32,315 nt of DNA from UBA5734 sp964528645 (GTDB lineage Bacteria > Bacillota > Clostridia > Saccharofermentanales > UBA5734). Shown here in pieces: positions 20,016-27,386 of this stretch. The notes under the pieces were generated by a model. That model was not told where the DNA came from. It saw only the letters and a program-made list of their open reading frames with translations, and searched no databases. Position numbers and translations under genes: made by a program. The stretch is from positions 1 through 32,315 of the forward strand of contig CAZGSR010000031.1 in NCBI GenBank assembly GCA_964528645.1. Reading direction: 5' to 3'. How positions within the stretch are numbered: the stretch's first letter is position 1; each line of letters begins with the position of its first letter.

Positions 20016-21470
20016 ATGACTGGCCTGTTCCGGTCCCGCCTGACCATTCATGAACGCGCGCGCGCCAGCCTGGCCATCCAGGTGGGCCGCGCGCTCACTT
20101 TTCTCCTGCGCAGTCTCGGTCGAGGTGCGACCGCCCTGCCAGGCAAAGCAGCCCTGACGGTGGACCCGCTGCTTTTGAAACGACTCACGGCCGGCCGGAC
20201 CGTCTATCTGGTCACGGGTACCAACGGCAAAACCACGACGGTACGGATTCTCTGCTCGATCCTGGAAGCACTCGGCACGCCGGTGATCACCAATCCATCC
20301 GGTGCCAATCTGGATTCAGGTCTGACCACCACCCTGCTCGACCACTTGCCCCTGCTGCGCCAGAAAACAACCGGCGAGAACGACGTGGCGATCGTCTTTG
20401 AAATAGACGAAGCTTTTTTTGCCAAACTGGCCGCTTCACTGGGCCCGAGCATCTGCGTGGTGACCAATTTTTTCCGTGATCAATTGGACCGTTATGGCGA
20501 ACTGGCCCACACCCGGGATCTGATCGCCAGAGGTCTGGCTGACAGTTCCGCCCGGGTGGTTCTGTGTGCCGATGACTCCCTGTGCGCTTCCCTGGCCCGT
20601 GGCCGCGAGGATCAATGCCTCTTTTTCGGCCTGGACCAGCAAGCGATGCAGGCTGGACCTTCCGGCGCTGTCACAGAATCTGCCTTCTGCACCTTCTGCG
20701 GTACCCGCTACCAGTACCAGGCCCATGCCTATGGCCATCTCGGCCATTTCACCTGTCCTGATTGCGGCTTCACCCGGCCACAGCCTGACCTGTCCTTTGC
20801 CCCTGCGGCACCGTCTGCCCATGAAAGGCAGACCAAACCCGATGAAACAGGCGAATCACAGACCTTGCGCTTCCAATACCAAGGGGAAACGATCCTTGCC
20901 GAGCTGGCGATCCCCGGCCTGCACAATGGCTACAACGCCTCGGCTGCCTTGCTGGCAGCCATTGCCGGTGGACAGCCCTTCACCCCGGCTGCTGAAGCGA
21001 TGGGCCAGGCCCGCGCAGCTTTTGGCCGGATGGAGCGATTCACTGTGGGCGAGTGCGAAGTCTGCCTGATCCTGGTCAAAAATCCAGTCGGCATGGACCG
21101 GGCGCTCGATTTTGTCAGCCAGGCCAAGGATTTTGGGGCAGCCATGCTGCTCTTGAATGCTAATGATCCGGATGGCCGGGATGTGTCCTGGATCTGGGAT
21201 GTTGATTTTGAAACCCATCTGTTGCCTGGCCGGCTGGGCATATCCGGCATCCGGGCAGCAGACCTGGCCCTGCGCCTGAATTATGCCGGCAAGGCTGCCA
21301 GCGAGCTCAACGTCGACTCGGACGCTCTGGCTTTGTTTGACCGCCAGCTCGCCCTGTGTCCGCCAGGCACTTGCCTCTATGTCCTGCCAAATTACACGGC
21401 GATGCTCGACCTGAGGGCCAGCCTTGCCAAGCGCTATCAGCTGCGTGAATTCTGGCGCAAGGGAGGCTGA
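20016..21470 (+). CDS. murT: Lipid II isoglutaminyl synthase, Mur-ligase-like subunit
   Basis: The 484-residue MurT subunit, which with GatD amidates the D-glutamate of the peptidoglycan stem to D-isoglutamine at the inner membrane face. The ATP-binding TGTNGKTTT lies at 67-75, the Mur-ligase central domain contains the MurT-specific Cys4 zinc ribbon (Cys225, 228, 247, 250), and the C-terminal DUF1727-type domain starts near VKNPVGMDRALDF. Length fits the family (about 440-480). It starts nine bases after carA with only a weak ribosome site, consistent with translational coupling, and ends six bases before gatD. Confidence 0.95.
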   Translation: MTGLFRSRLTIHERARASLAIQVGRALTFLLRSLGRGATALPGKAALTVDPLLLKRLTAGRTVYLVTGTNGKTTTVRILCSILEALGTPVITNPSGANLDSGLTTTLLDHLPLLRQKTTGENDVAIVFEIDEAFFAKLAASLGPSICVVTNFFRDQLDRYGELAHTRDLIARGLADSSARVVLCADDSLCASLARGREDQCLFFGLDQQAMQAGPSGAVTESAFCTFCGTRYQYQAHAYGHLGHFTCPDCGFTRPQPDLSFAPAAPSAHERQTKPDETGESQTLRFQYQGETILAELAIPGLHNGYNASAALLAAIAGGQPFTPAAEAMGQARAAFGRMERFTVGECEVCLILVKNPVGMDRALDFVSQAKDFGAAMLLLNANDPDGRDVSWIWDVDFETHLLPGRLGISGIRAADLALRLNYAGKAASELNVDSDALALFDRQLALCPPGTCLYVLPNYTAMLDLRASLAKRYQLREFWRKGG

Positions 21471-21476
21471 AGATCC

Positions 21477-22217
21477 ATGGAACTGAGAATCTGTCACTTG
21501 TACCCTGATTTGCTTAATCTTTACGGCGACCGTGGCAACCTGATCACGCTCCGGCAGCGTTGCCAGTGGCGCGGAATTGACTGCACGATCGCACCCGTCA
21601 GCCTGGGCGATTCATTTGCTGCCGGTGACTATGACCTGGTTTTCATGGGTGGTGGCCAGGATTACGAGCAAAATCTCCTCTACGAAGATCTGATCGAACA
21701 AAAAGGTGATGCCATCCGGGCGGCGGTCGAGGCTGGCCTGGTGTTCCTGTGCATTTGTGGCGGGTACCAGCTGATGGGGCGCTACTATGAGGAGCAGGAT
21801 GGCCACCGGATCGACGGCCTCGGTGCGATCGATGTTCGCACCATTGGCCGCCCGGATCGCCTGATTGGCAATACCATCCATGAAGCAGCCTGGCTCTCCG
21901 GACAAGGCCGCGACCCGGTCCTGGTGGGCTTTGAAAACCATTCCGGCCGCACCTACCTTGGGTCCGGTGTCCGGCCTCTGGCTACGGTTCGCAAAGGCGG
22001 AGGCAATAACGGCGACGACCAGACAGAGGGTGCAATTTACAAGAACGTCTATTGCACATACTCCCATGGGTCCTTTTTGCCGAAAAATCCTGCCATGGCG
22101 GACCATTTGATTGAAACCGCATTGAAAAGGCGTTATCCTGAATGCAAAGAACTATCGCCCCTTGATGATCAGTTGGCCGAAAATGCAAGAAAGTACCTTG
22201 TAAATTGCAATTGCTGA
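21477..22217 (+). CDS. gatD: Lipid II isoglutaminyl synthase, glutaminase subunit
   Basis: The 246-residue glutamine amidotransferase partner of MurT. The class I nucleophile is Cys94 in FLCICGGYQLMG, the same number as in the Staphylococcus aureus enzyme. His197 in TYSHGSFLPKNP is the expected second catalytic residue. As in GatD, the third acidic residue of ordinary class I enzymes is not obvious. GGGAGG at 21461-21466 within the end of murT precedes the ATG. The protein ends in CNC, with no known meaning. The glnA promoter starts only 12 bases after the stop codon. Confidence 0.95.
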   Translation: MELRICHLYPDLLNLYGDRGNLITLRQRCQWRGIDCTIAPVSLGDSFAAGDYDLVFMGGGQDYEQNLLYEDLIEQKGDAIRAAVEAGLVFLCICGGYQLMGRYYEEQDGHRIDGLGAIDVRTIGRPDRLIGNTIHEAAWLSGQGRDPVLVGFENHSGRTYLGSGVRPLATVRKGGGNNGDDQTEGAIYKNVYCTYSHGSFLPKNPAMADHLIETALKRRYPECKELSPLDDQLAENARKYLVNCNC

Positions 22218-22228
22218 GGTGAGGATCC

Positions 22229-22258
22229 TTGACAGGACAACCCGTCCGCGGATACAAT
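22229..22258 (+). promoter_or_regulatory. Promoter of glnA
   Basis: Perfect TTGACA (22229-22234), an 18-base spacer and TACAAT (22253-22258). The spacer contains a small inverted repeat GGAC-AACCC-GTCC (22235-22247) that could be an operator. Transcription should start near 22265. Confidence 0.75.
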
Positions 22259-22274
22259 AACCCTTGTTTGAAAC

Positions 22275-22288
22275 GAGCAATGGCGCTC
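22275..22288 (+). promoter_or_regulatory. ANTAR-type antiterminator hairpin candidate in the glnA leader
   Basis: GAGC (22275-22278) pairs with GCTC (22285-22288) around AATGGC, a six-base loop with A at 1 and G at 4. Its 3' half shares 22283-22288 with the outer 5' arm of the following terminator, so the two structures exclude each other: if this hairpin is held, the terminator stem shortens and ends six bases before the T tract. Known ANTAR targets have two such hairpins; I find only this one, and the predicted transcript start leaves about ten bases before it. Confidence 0.55.
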
Positions 22289-22326
22289 ATCCGGCAGGCT
22301 TTCCCGTCTGCCGGGGGCGCTTTTTT
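22283..22326 (+). terminator. Leader terminator before glnA
   Basis: Outer stem GCGCTC/GGGCGC (22283-22288 with 22315-22320, one G-U pair), a two-base bulge, inner perfect stem CCGGCAG/CTGCCGG (22291-22297 with 22308-22314), then TTTTTT (22321-22326). It lies between the promoter and the ribosome site of glnA. Confidence 0.9.
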
Positions 22327-22410
22327 GTTTGATTGCCAGACTTGTATGATTTGCACGCCGGCCTGGTCACTGGGCCATCTTGTTTGCACGAGCCAAAGGA
22401 GGTACCTGCA

Positions 22411-23742
22411 ATGAGCCTTTACACCCGCGAGGACATTTTCCGCATCGTCAAAGAGCAGGATGTCCGCTTCATCCGACTTCAGTTCACCGACATTTTCGGC
22501 ACCATGAAAAATGTCTCGATCAGCTCGAGCCAGCTGGACAAGGCTCTCGATGGTATCTGCATGTTTGATGGTTCCGCGATCGAAGGTTTCACCCGGGTCG
22601 AGGAATCCGACATGTACCTGGAGCCAGACCTGGACTCGTTCCTGATCTTCCCCTGGCGACCGCAGCAAGGCAAAGTGGCCCGGCTGGTCTGCGATCTCAA
22701 GACACTGGAAGGCAAGACCTTTGCCGGCGACCCGCGCCAGATCCTCAGAAAAGTTGTCCGCCAGGCCGAAGAGATGGGCTACATCTTCAATGTGGGTCCG
22801 GAGTGTGAATTTTTCCTGTTCAACACCGATGACCAGGGCAACCCTACCACACAGACCAATGACACCGGTTCCTATTTCGATCTCGAACCGCTCGGTCAGG
22901 GCGAGGATGTCCGGCGGGAAATTGTCCTGGCTCTGGAGGAAATGGGCTTTGAAGTCGAAGCCTCGCATCATGAGGTTGCCCCCGGCCAGCATGAAATTGA
23001 CTTTCGCTTCGACGAGGCAGTCGCTGCAGCTGATCGCCTGATGACTTTCAAGCAAGCTGTCAAGACAATCGCCCGGCGCTATGGCATGCACGCGACCTTC
23101 ATGCCCAAACCAATCGCCAAAGTCAGCGGATCGGGCTTGCACACGAATATGTCTCTATTCCAGGACGGCGTCAATGTGCTCCATGACCCTGCAGATCCAG
23201 AAGGTTTGTCCAAGATCGCACGCTATTTCATCGGTGGCATCCTGGAGCACATGCGCGGCATCACAGCGATTGCCAATCCACTGGTCAACTCCTATAAGCG
23301 CTTTGTACCCGGCTTTGAAGCACCCTGCAACATCTCCTGGTCCTTGCACAACAGAAGCCCGCTGATCCGTATCCCGGCGATCCGCGGAGAAAACACCCGC
23401 ATCGAACTCAGAAGTCCCGACCCGGCCAGTAATCCGTACCTGCTGTTTGCCGCCTGCCTGGCCGCTGGTCTCGATGGCATCCGCCGCCAGCTCGACCCGG
23501 GCCCCTCGCTCAACACCAATTTTTACGCCATGAATGCCGAAGAGCGCGCAGCCCGCAAAATCAAAGACCTGCCCATGAGTCTGCAGGAAGCTCTCGACGA
23601 GCTGGAAAAAGATGCACTGATGCATGAGGTCCTGGGCGAACATGTGATGGAAAAATACATCGCATCCAAGCGCAAGGAATGGGGCGATTATCGCAAAGTG
23701 GTCACCCAGTGGGAAATTGACCAGTACCTGCGCCAGTATTGA
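22411..23742 (+). CDS. glnA: Glutamine synthetase, type I (GSI-alpha)
   Basis: The 443-residue enzyme that makes glutamine from glutamate, ammonia and ATP. It has the short Bacillus/Clostridium form without the adenylylation loop. Arg62 in EGFTRVEESDM is the residue that, in Bacillus GS, takes part in feedback inhibition by glutamine. The ammonia/ATP-site block NRSPLIRIPAIRG, the RSPDPASNPYL segment and the Bacillus-like C-terminus (EIDQYLRQY) are all present. AAAGGAGG at 22395-22402 sets the start; an in-frame ATG upstream (22333) lies in the leader. The ANTAR regulator gene follows after 68 bases with no terminator, so the two are probably co-transcribed. Confidence 0.97.
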   Translation: MSLYTREDIFRIVKEQDVRFIRLQFTDIFGTMKNVSISSSQLDKALDGICMFDGSAIEGFTRVEESDMYLEPDLDSFLIFPWRPQQGKVARLVCDLKTLEGKTFAGDPRQILRKVVRQAEEMGYIFNVGPECEFFLFNTDDQGNPTTQTNDTGSYFDLEPLGQGEDVRREIVLALEEMGFEVEASHHEVAPGQHEIDFRFDEAVAAADRLMTFKQAVKTIARRYGMHATFMPKPIAKVSGSGLHTNMSLFQDGVNVLHDPADPEGLSKIARYFIGGILEHMRGITAIANPLVNSYKRFVPGFEAPCNISWSLHNRSPLIRIPAIRGENTRIELRSPDPASNPYLLFAACLAAGLDGIRRQLDPGPSLNTNFYAMNAEERAARKIKDLPMSLQEALDELEKDALMHEVLGEHVMEKYIASKRKEWGDYRKVVTQWEIDQYLRQY

Positions 23743-23810
23743 TCCTTTGTAAACCGTGTCCCTGAACCAGCGATCAGACTGATTTTCCAGCAGAAAGGGG
23801 GTGCCGCTTC

Positions 23811-24401
23811 GTGCGCAGTGTGATCATTGCCCATCCCGACCATGACATGGCCGGCAAATTGCATCAATTGCTGCGCAGCCGCGGTCTCCCTGTCCTTGGC
23901 GTGGCCACCCATGGAGCCCAGATCCTGCAGCAGGCAGCCCAGTGTGACGAGGGTGGCGTTGTCATTTGCCCATTCAGGCTCCATGACATGTCAGCCAATG
24001 AAATCCGCCGCCTGCTGGACCCAGCCAGCGACCTGCTGGTCCTGGTGAATGCCAGCCAGATCAGCCAAGTATATGGCGCAGGGATCTACACCCTGGTCCA
24101 GCCGTTTTCCGGTCAGGATATCCTCGATGCCGCCAGTGGTCTGCTCGAGCATCAGCCCCCGCAGAGCTTGCAGCAACCTACTGAGGAGCTGCGTTACGGC
24201 CAGCCCCAGATCAGCTCCCCTGTCCAGGATAAAGTAACAGCGCACCGGAGCAGCGAGGAGCAGCAGATCCTGGAACGCGCCAAGGCGTTCCTGATGCAGC
24301 GCAAGCACATGACCGAGCCAGAAGCGCACCGGTTCCTGCAGAAGCGCAGCATGGAGTCTGGCATCCGGATTGTCGAACTAGCCAAACGCCTGTTACAATA
24401 G
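23811..24401 (+). CDS. ANTAR-domain antiterminator with a degenerate receiver domain
   Basis: A 196-residue regulator. Residues 147-196 are an ANTAR RNA-binding domain: ILERAKAFLMQRKHMTEPEAH, followed by FLQKRSM and VELAKRLL, which follow the AK-x-LM / EAH-x-x-L-x-x-x-SM / A-x-x-LL pattern. Residues 1-112 look like a response-regulator receiver, but the acidic pair is replaced (IIAHPDHD), the phosphoacceptor Asp position reads VVICPFRL, and the conserved Lys is Gln (LVQPF), so it is unlikely to be phosphorylated. A Gln/Pro-rich linker (113-146) separates the parts. Translation starts at GTG with AAAGGGGG upstream. An ANTAR gene downstream of glnA in solvent-producing clostridia has been called nitR; this is probably its counterpart, acting on leader terminators such as that of glnA. 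Confidence 0.88.
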   Translation: MRSVIIAHPDHDMAGKLHQLLRSRGLPVLGVATHGAQILQQAAQCDEGGVVICPFRLHDMSANEIRRLLDPASDLLVLVNASQISQVYGAGIYTLVQPFSGQDILDAASGLLEHQPPQSLQQPTEELRYGQPQISSPVQDKVTAHRSSEEQQILERAKAFLMQRKHMTEPEAHRFLQKRSMESGIRIVELAKRLLQ

Positions 24402-24449
24402 TTTTGCAAGTGACCCGATGAAAAGTTGCAAGGAGGCATCTTTGACACC

Positions 24450-25304
24450 ATGATTGGAAAAAATATCCTCGTCTTCACCAAAATGCACGGTGCAGGCAAT
24501 GACTATATCTACATCAATGCCATCGCCCAGCCGGTCGCTGATCCGGAAAACCTGGCCGTCCGCCTGTCGGACCGCCATTTCGGCATCGGTGGTGATGGTA
24601 TCGTCCTGATCAAGCCCTCCCGGACCGCCGACTTTTTCATGGACATGTACAACGCTGATGGCTCACGCGGCAAAATGTGTGGCAATGCCATCCGCTGTGT
24701 GGCCAAATACGTCCATGACCGACGTCTCACCGACAAGACCATCCTGGAGATCGAAACCCTCAGCGGTATCAAGACGCTGGTCCTTCACCTCGACGACAAC
24801 CGCCAGGTGGCAACCGTCACGGTCAACATGGGCGCACCGATTTTCACACCGGACCAGATCCCGGTTCGGTTTGATGGAGAAAAAATGATCGAAGCACCGG
24901 TTGACGTGGATGGACAGACTTACAATCTCACCTCGGTCTCCATGGGTAACCCCCATACGGTTATCTTCACGACCGGTGTCAAAAACCTCGACCTCGCCCG
25001 CATCGGACCTTCGTTCGAACATCTGCCGATTTTCCCGGACCGCGTCAATACGGAATTTTGCGAAGTCATCGACCGCCAGACGCTGCGCATGCGCGTCTGG
25101 GAGCGCGGCTCCGGCGAAACCCTTGCTTGTGGCACCGGGGCCTGTGCGACCCTCGCCGCAGCCGTTGTTACCGGACGATCTGACCGCAAGGCCAGGCTTG
25201 AGCTGACCGGCGGTACCCTGGACATCGAATGGGACGAGGTGAGCAATGACATCTTCATGACCGGTCCGGCCGAATTCGTTTTCGACGGCACGGTCAACCT
25301 GTAA
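24450..25304 (+). CDS. dapF: Diaminopimelate epimerase
   Basis: The 284-residue, cofactor-free epimerase turning LL-diaminopimelate into meso-diaminopimelate for lysine and peptidoglycan. Both catalytic cysteines are present, in KMCGNAIRC and in LACGTGACA. TKMHGAGNDYIYI is the family's N-terminal motif. I start at the ATG at 24450; AAGGAGG (24430-24436) is 13 bases upstream, rather far, and an in-frame TTG at 24426 precedes that site and so cannot use it. It sits between the ANTAR gene and dapL, which makes its substrate. Confidence 0.96.
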   Translation: MIGKNILVFTKMHGAGNDYIYINAIAQPVADPENLAVRLSDRHFGIGGDGIVLIKPSRTADFFMDMYNADGSRGKMCGNAIRCVAKYVHDRRLTDKTILEIETLSGIKTLVLHLDDNRQVATVTVNMGAPIFTPDQIPVRFDGEKMIEAPVDVDGQTYNLTSVSMGNPHTVIFTTGVKNLDLARIGPSFEHLPIFPDRVNTEFCEVIDRQTLRMRVWERGSGETLACGTGACATLAAAVVTGRSDRKARLELTGGTLDIEWDEVSNDIFMTGPAEFVFDGTVNL

Positions 25305-25332
25305 TACAGAAATACCAGTCAAGGAGCATCTC

Positions 25333-26553
25333 ATGGCCAGAATTAACGAAAACTACACCCGCTTGCCCGGCAGCTACCTGTTCTCCGACATCGCCAAGCG
25401 CGTCAGTGCGTTCACCACTGCCAATCCGGACCGTTCGATCATCCGTTTGGGCATTGGCGATGTGACCAGGCCTCTGGCGCCCAGCGTCATCTCCGCCCTG
25501 CACCAGGCCGTCGCTGAACAAGCGGAATCCGCAACCTTCCGCGGCTATGGTCCGGAGCTTGGCTATGATTTCCTGCGGCAGAAAATCGCCGACGTCCATT
25601 ATGGCCGCCTCGGGGTGAAGATCGAGACGGATGAGATTTTCGTCTCTGACGGCGCCAAAAGCGACACCGGCAACATCGGTGACATTTTCGCCGCCGACAG
25701 CACGGTTGCCGTCTGTGACCCGGTCTATCCGGTCTATGTTGACACCAATGCCATGGCTGGCCGCGCCGGGCACTACCAGAGCAGCGGCCACTGGGACCGG
25801 ATCCTCTATCTGCCCTGCACCCAGGAAAACGGCTTCATCCCGGAAATCCCCGGTCCACAGGTGCCTGCCCCCGAGCTGATCTATCTTTGCTTCCCCAATA
25901 ATCCGACCGGTTCAACGATCAGTGCGATCGACCTTAGGGACTGGGTCGACTATGCCCGTCGCAATGGCAGCGTGATTTTCTACGATGCGGCATACGAAGC
26001 CTTTATCACCGAAGATCTGCCCCACAGCATCTATGAAATCGAAGGCGCTCGTGAATGCGCGATCGAATTCTGTAGCTTCTCCAAAACCGCCGGATTCACC
26101 GGGATCCGTCTCGGTTTCACCGTCGTACCCAAGGAATTGCGCATCGGAGGCGTTGCCCTCAACAGTCTGTGGGCCCGGCGCCAGTCGACCAAATTCAACG
26201 GTGCCAGCTACCTGACTCAGCGCGCCGGTGAAGCGGTCTATAGCGAACAGGGTCAGAAAGAGATCCGTGAGACCATTGCTTACTACCAGGACAATGCCCG
26301 CGTCATCCGCGAAGGCCTGCTCGCGATGGGCTGGTCGGTCTTTGGTGGCAAAAATGCCCCCTACATCTGGCTCAAGACCCCGCAAAACCTCTCATCCTGG
26401 GAGTTTTTTGATCTGCTCCTCAACAAAGCCGGCGTCGTTGGCACCCCAGGCAGCGGCTTCGGTCCTGCCGGTGAAGGCTATTTCCGCCTGACCGCCTTCG
26501 GCTCTACGGAGAACACCGCCGCCGCGATCGAACGAATCCGGACTTTGTTCTGA
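25333..26553 (+). CDS. dapL: LL-diaminopimelate aminotransferase
   Basis: The 406-residue PLP enzyme that converts tetrahydrodipicolinate straight to LL-diaminopimelate with glutamate as amino donor, bypassing the succinylase or acetylase steps. The N-terminus (INENYTRLPGSYLFSDIAKR) is characteristic of DapL. The PLP lysine lies in CSFSKTAGFTG, CFPNNPTGSTI is the class I aminotransferase block, and the final Arg region is RLTAFGS. AAGGAGC precedes the ATG, 28 bases after dapF. Together the pair goes from tetrahydrodipicolinate to meso-DAP, a route found in clostridia, chlamydiae and plants. Its need for glutamate ties it to the nitrogen genes around it. Confidence 0.96.
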   Translation: MARINENYTRLPGSYLFSDIAKRVSAFTTANPDRSIIRLGIGDVTRPLAPSVISALHQAVAEQAESATFRGYGPELGYDFLRQKIADVHYGRLGVKIETDEIFVSDGAKSDTGNIGDIFAADSTVAVCDPVYPVYVDTNAMAGRAGHYQSSGHWDRILYLPCTQENGFIPEIPGPQVPAPELIYLCFPNNPTGSTISAIDLRDWVDYARRNGSVIFYDAAYEAFITEDLPHSIYEIEGARECAIEFCSFSKTAGFTGIRLGFTVVPKELRIGGVALNSLWARRQSTKFNGASYLTQRAGEAVYSEQGQKEIRETIAYYQDNARVIREGLLAMGWSVFGGKNAPYIWLKTPQNLSSWEFFDLLLNKAGVVGTPGSGFGPAGEGYFRLTAFGSTENTAAAIERIRTLF

Positions 26554-26634
26554 TCCAGCAGTATAATGAAATCAGGATTGCCGAACTTTTTTAAGTAGCA
26601 GCTGCCCGGCAGCTAAGGCAGGGGAGGTCCGAAA

Positions 26635-27276
26635 ATGAATCTCGCTTCTTATATTGATCACACCGTCCTCAAATCCGATGCCACCCAGGACATGGTCAGG
26701 AAACTCTGTGCCGAAGCCCGTGAATATGGTTTTGCCTCGGTCTGTGTCAATTCCTGCCACACCCGGCTCGTCGCCGAAGCCTTGGCTGGCAGCGATGTGC
26801 TGACCTGCGTTGTGGTCGGCTTTCCTCTCGGCGCGATGTCAACCGCCGCCAAAGTGTTTGAAACCCAGCAAGCAGTGCGGGATGGTGCCCAGGAGATCGA
26901 TATGGTGATCAATGTCGGTGCCATCAAGGACGGACGGTGGGAATTTGTCCAGGATGACATCTATGCTGTCGTCGAGGCGGCCCGGCCTGCTAAGGTCAAA
27001 GTCATCCTGGAAACGTGCCTGCTGACCGATGATGAGAAACTGCGCGCCTGCGAGGTCAGCGTGGCAGCAGGGGCAGCATTTGTCAAAACCTCGACTGGAT
27101 TTTCCACCGGCGGAGCCACGATCGCTGACGTAGCCCTGATGAACTCAGCCGTCGCTGGCCAGGCCCTGGTCAAGGCGTCCGGAGGCATTCGCGATGCTGC
27201 CACGGTCCGGGCGATGATTGATGCTGGAGCTGACCGGATCGGGACGAGCAACGGCGTCGCGATTATCAAAGGCTGA
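26635..27276 (+). CDS. deoC: Deoxyribose-phosphate aldolase
   Basis: The 213-residue class I aldolase that splits 2-deoxyribose 5-phosphate into glyceraldehyde 3-phosphate and acetaldehyde during deoxynucleoside breakdown. The Schiff-base lysine is Lys151 in AAFVKTSTGF, with Asp89 in EIDMVINVG and Lys180 in ALVKASGGIR as partners. Length is usual for the short bacterial form. GGGGAGG precedes the ATG. The 81-base gap after dapL contains TATAAT (26562-26567) without a convincing -35 and a small hairpin AGCTGC/GCAGCT near the ribosome site, so separate expression is possible. No other deo gene is near. Confidence 0.96.
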   Translation: MNLASYIDHTVLKSDATQDMVRKLCAEAREYGFASVCVNSCHTRLVAEALAGSDVLTCVVVGFPLGAMSTAAKVFETQQAVRDGAQEIDMVINVGAIKDGRWEFVQDDIYAVVEAARPAKVKVILETCLLTDDEKLRACEVSVAAGAAFVKTSTGFSTGGATIADVALMNSAVAGQALVKASGGIRDAATVRAMIDAGADRIGTSNGVAIIKG

Positions 27277-27277
27277 A

Positions 27278-27316
27278 TTGACACTTTTTGCTGCCCCGTA
27301 CTATAATGTGCGGGGC
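27278..27316 (+). promoter_or_regulatory. Promoter of purA with an inverted repeat around the -10 box
   Basis: Perfect TTGACA (27278-27283), an 18-base spacer and perfect TATAAT (27302-27307), starting two bases after the deoC stop codon. GCCCCG (27293-27298) and CGGGGC (27311-27316) form an exact inverted repeat enclosing the -10 box, well placed for a repressor. Confidence 0.8.
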
Positions 27317-27360
27317 AAGACGTCCCTCGACACAATTTGGGACGTCTTTTGCATTTTTTT
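27317..27360 (+). terminator. Leader terminator before purA
   Basis: A perfect 10-bp stem, AAGACGTCCC (27317-27326) with GGGACGTCTT (27339-27348), a 12-base loop, then TTTT-GCA-TTTTTTT. It starts within about five bases of the predicted transcription start and ends 27 bases before the ATG of purA. The leader is too short for a purine riboswitch aptamer. Confidence 0.85.
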
Positions 27361-27386
27361 GTGAGATTTCCGAGGAGGACTGTATC

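Noticed and set aside
22333..22410. N-terminal extension of GlnA starting at ATG 22333
   Set aside because: It has no ribosome site and no family counterpart; AAAGGAGG precedes 22411, giving the standard N-terminus and Arg62 numbering.
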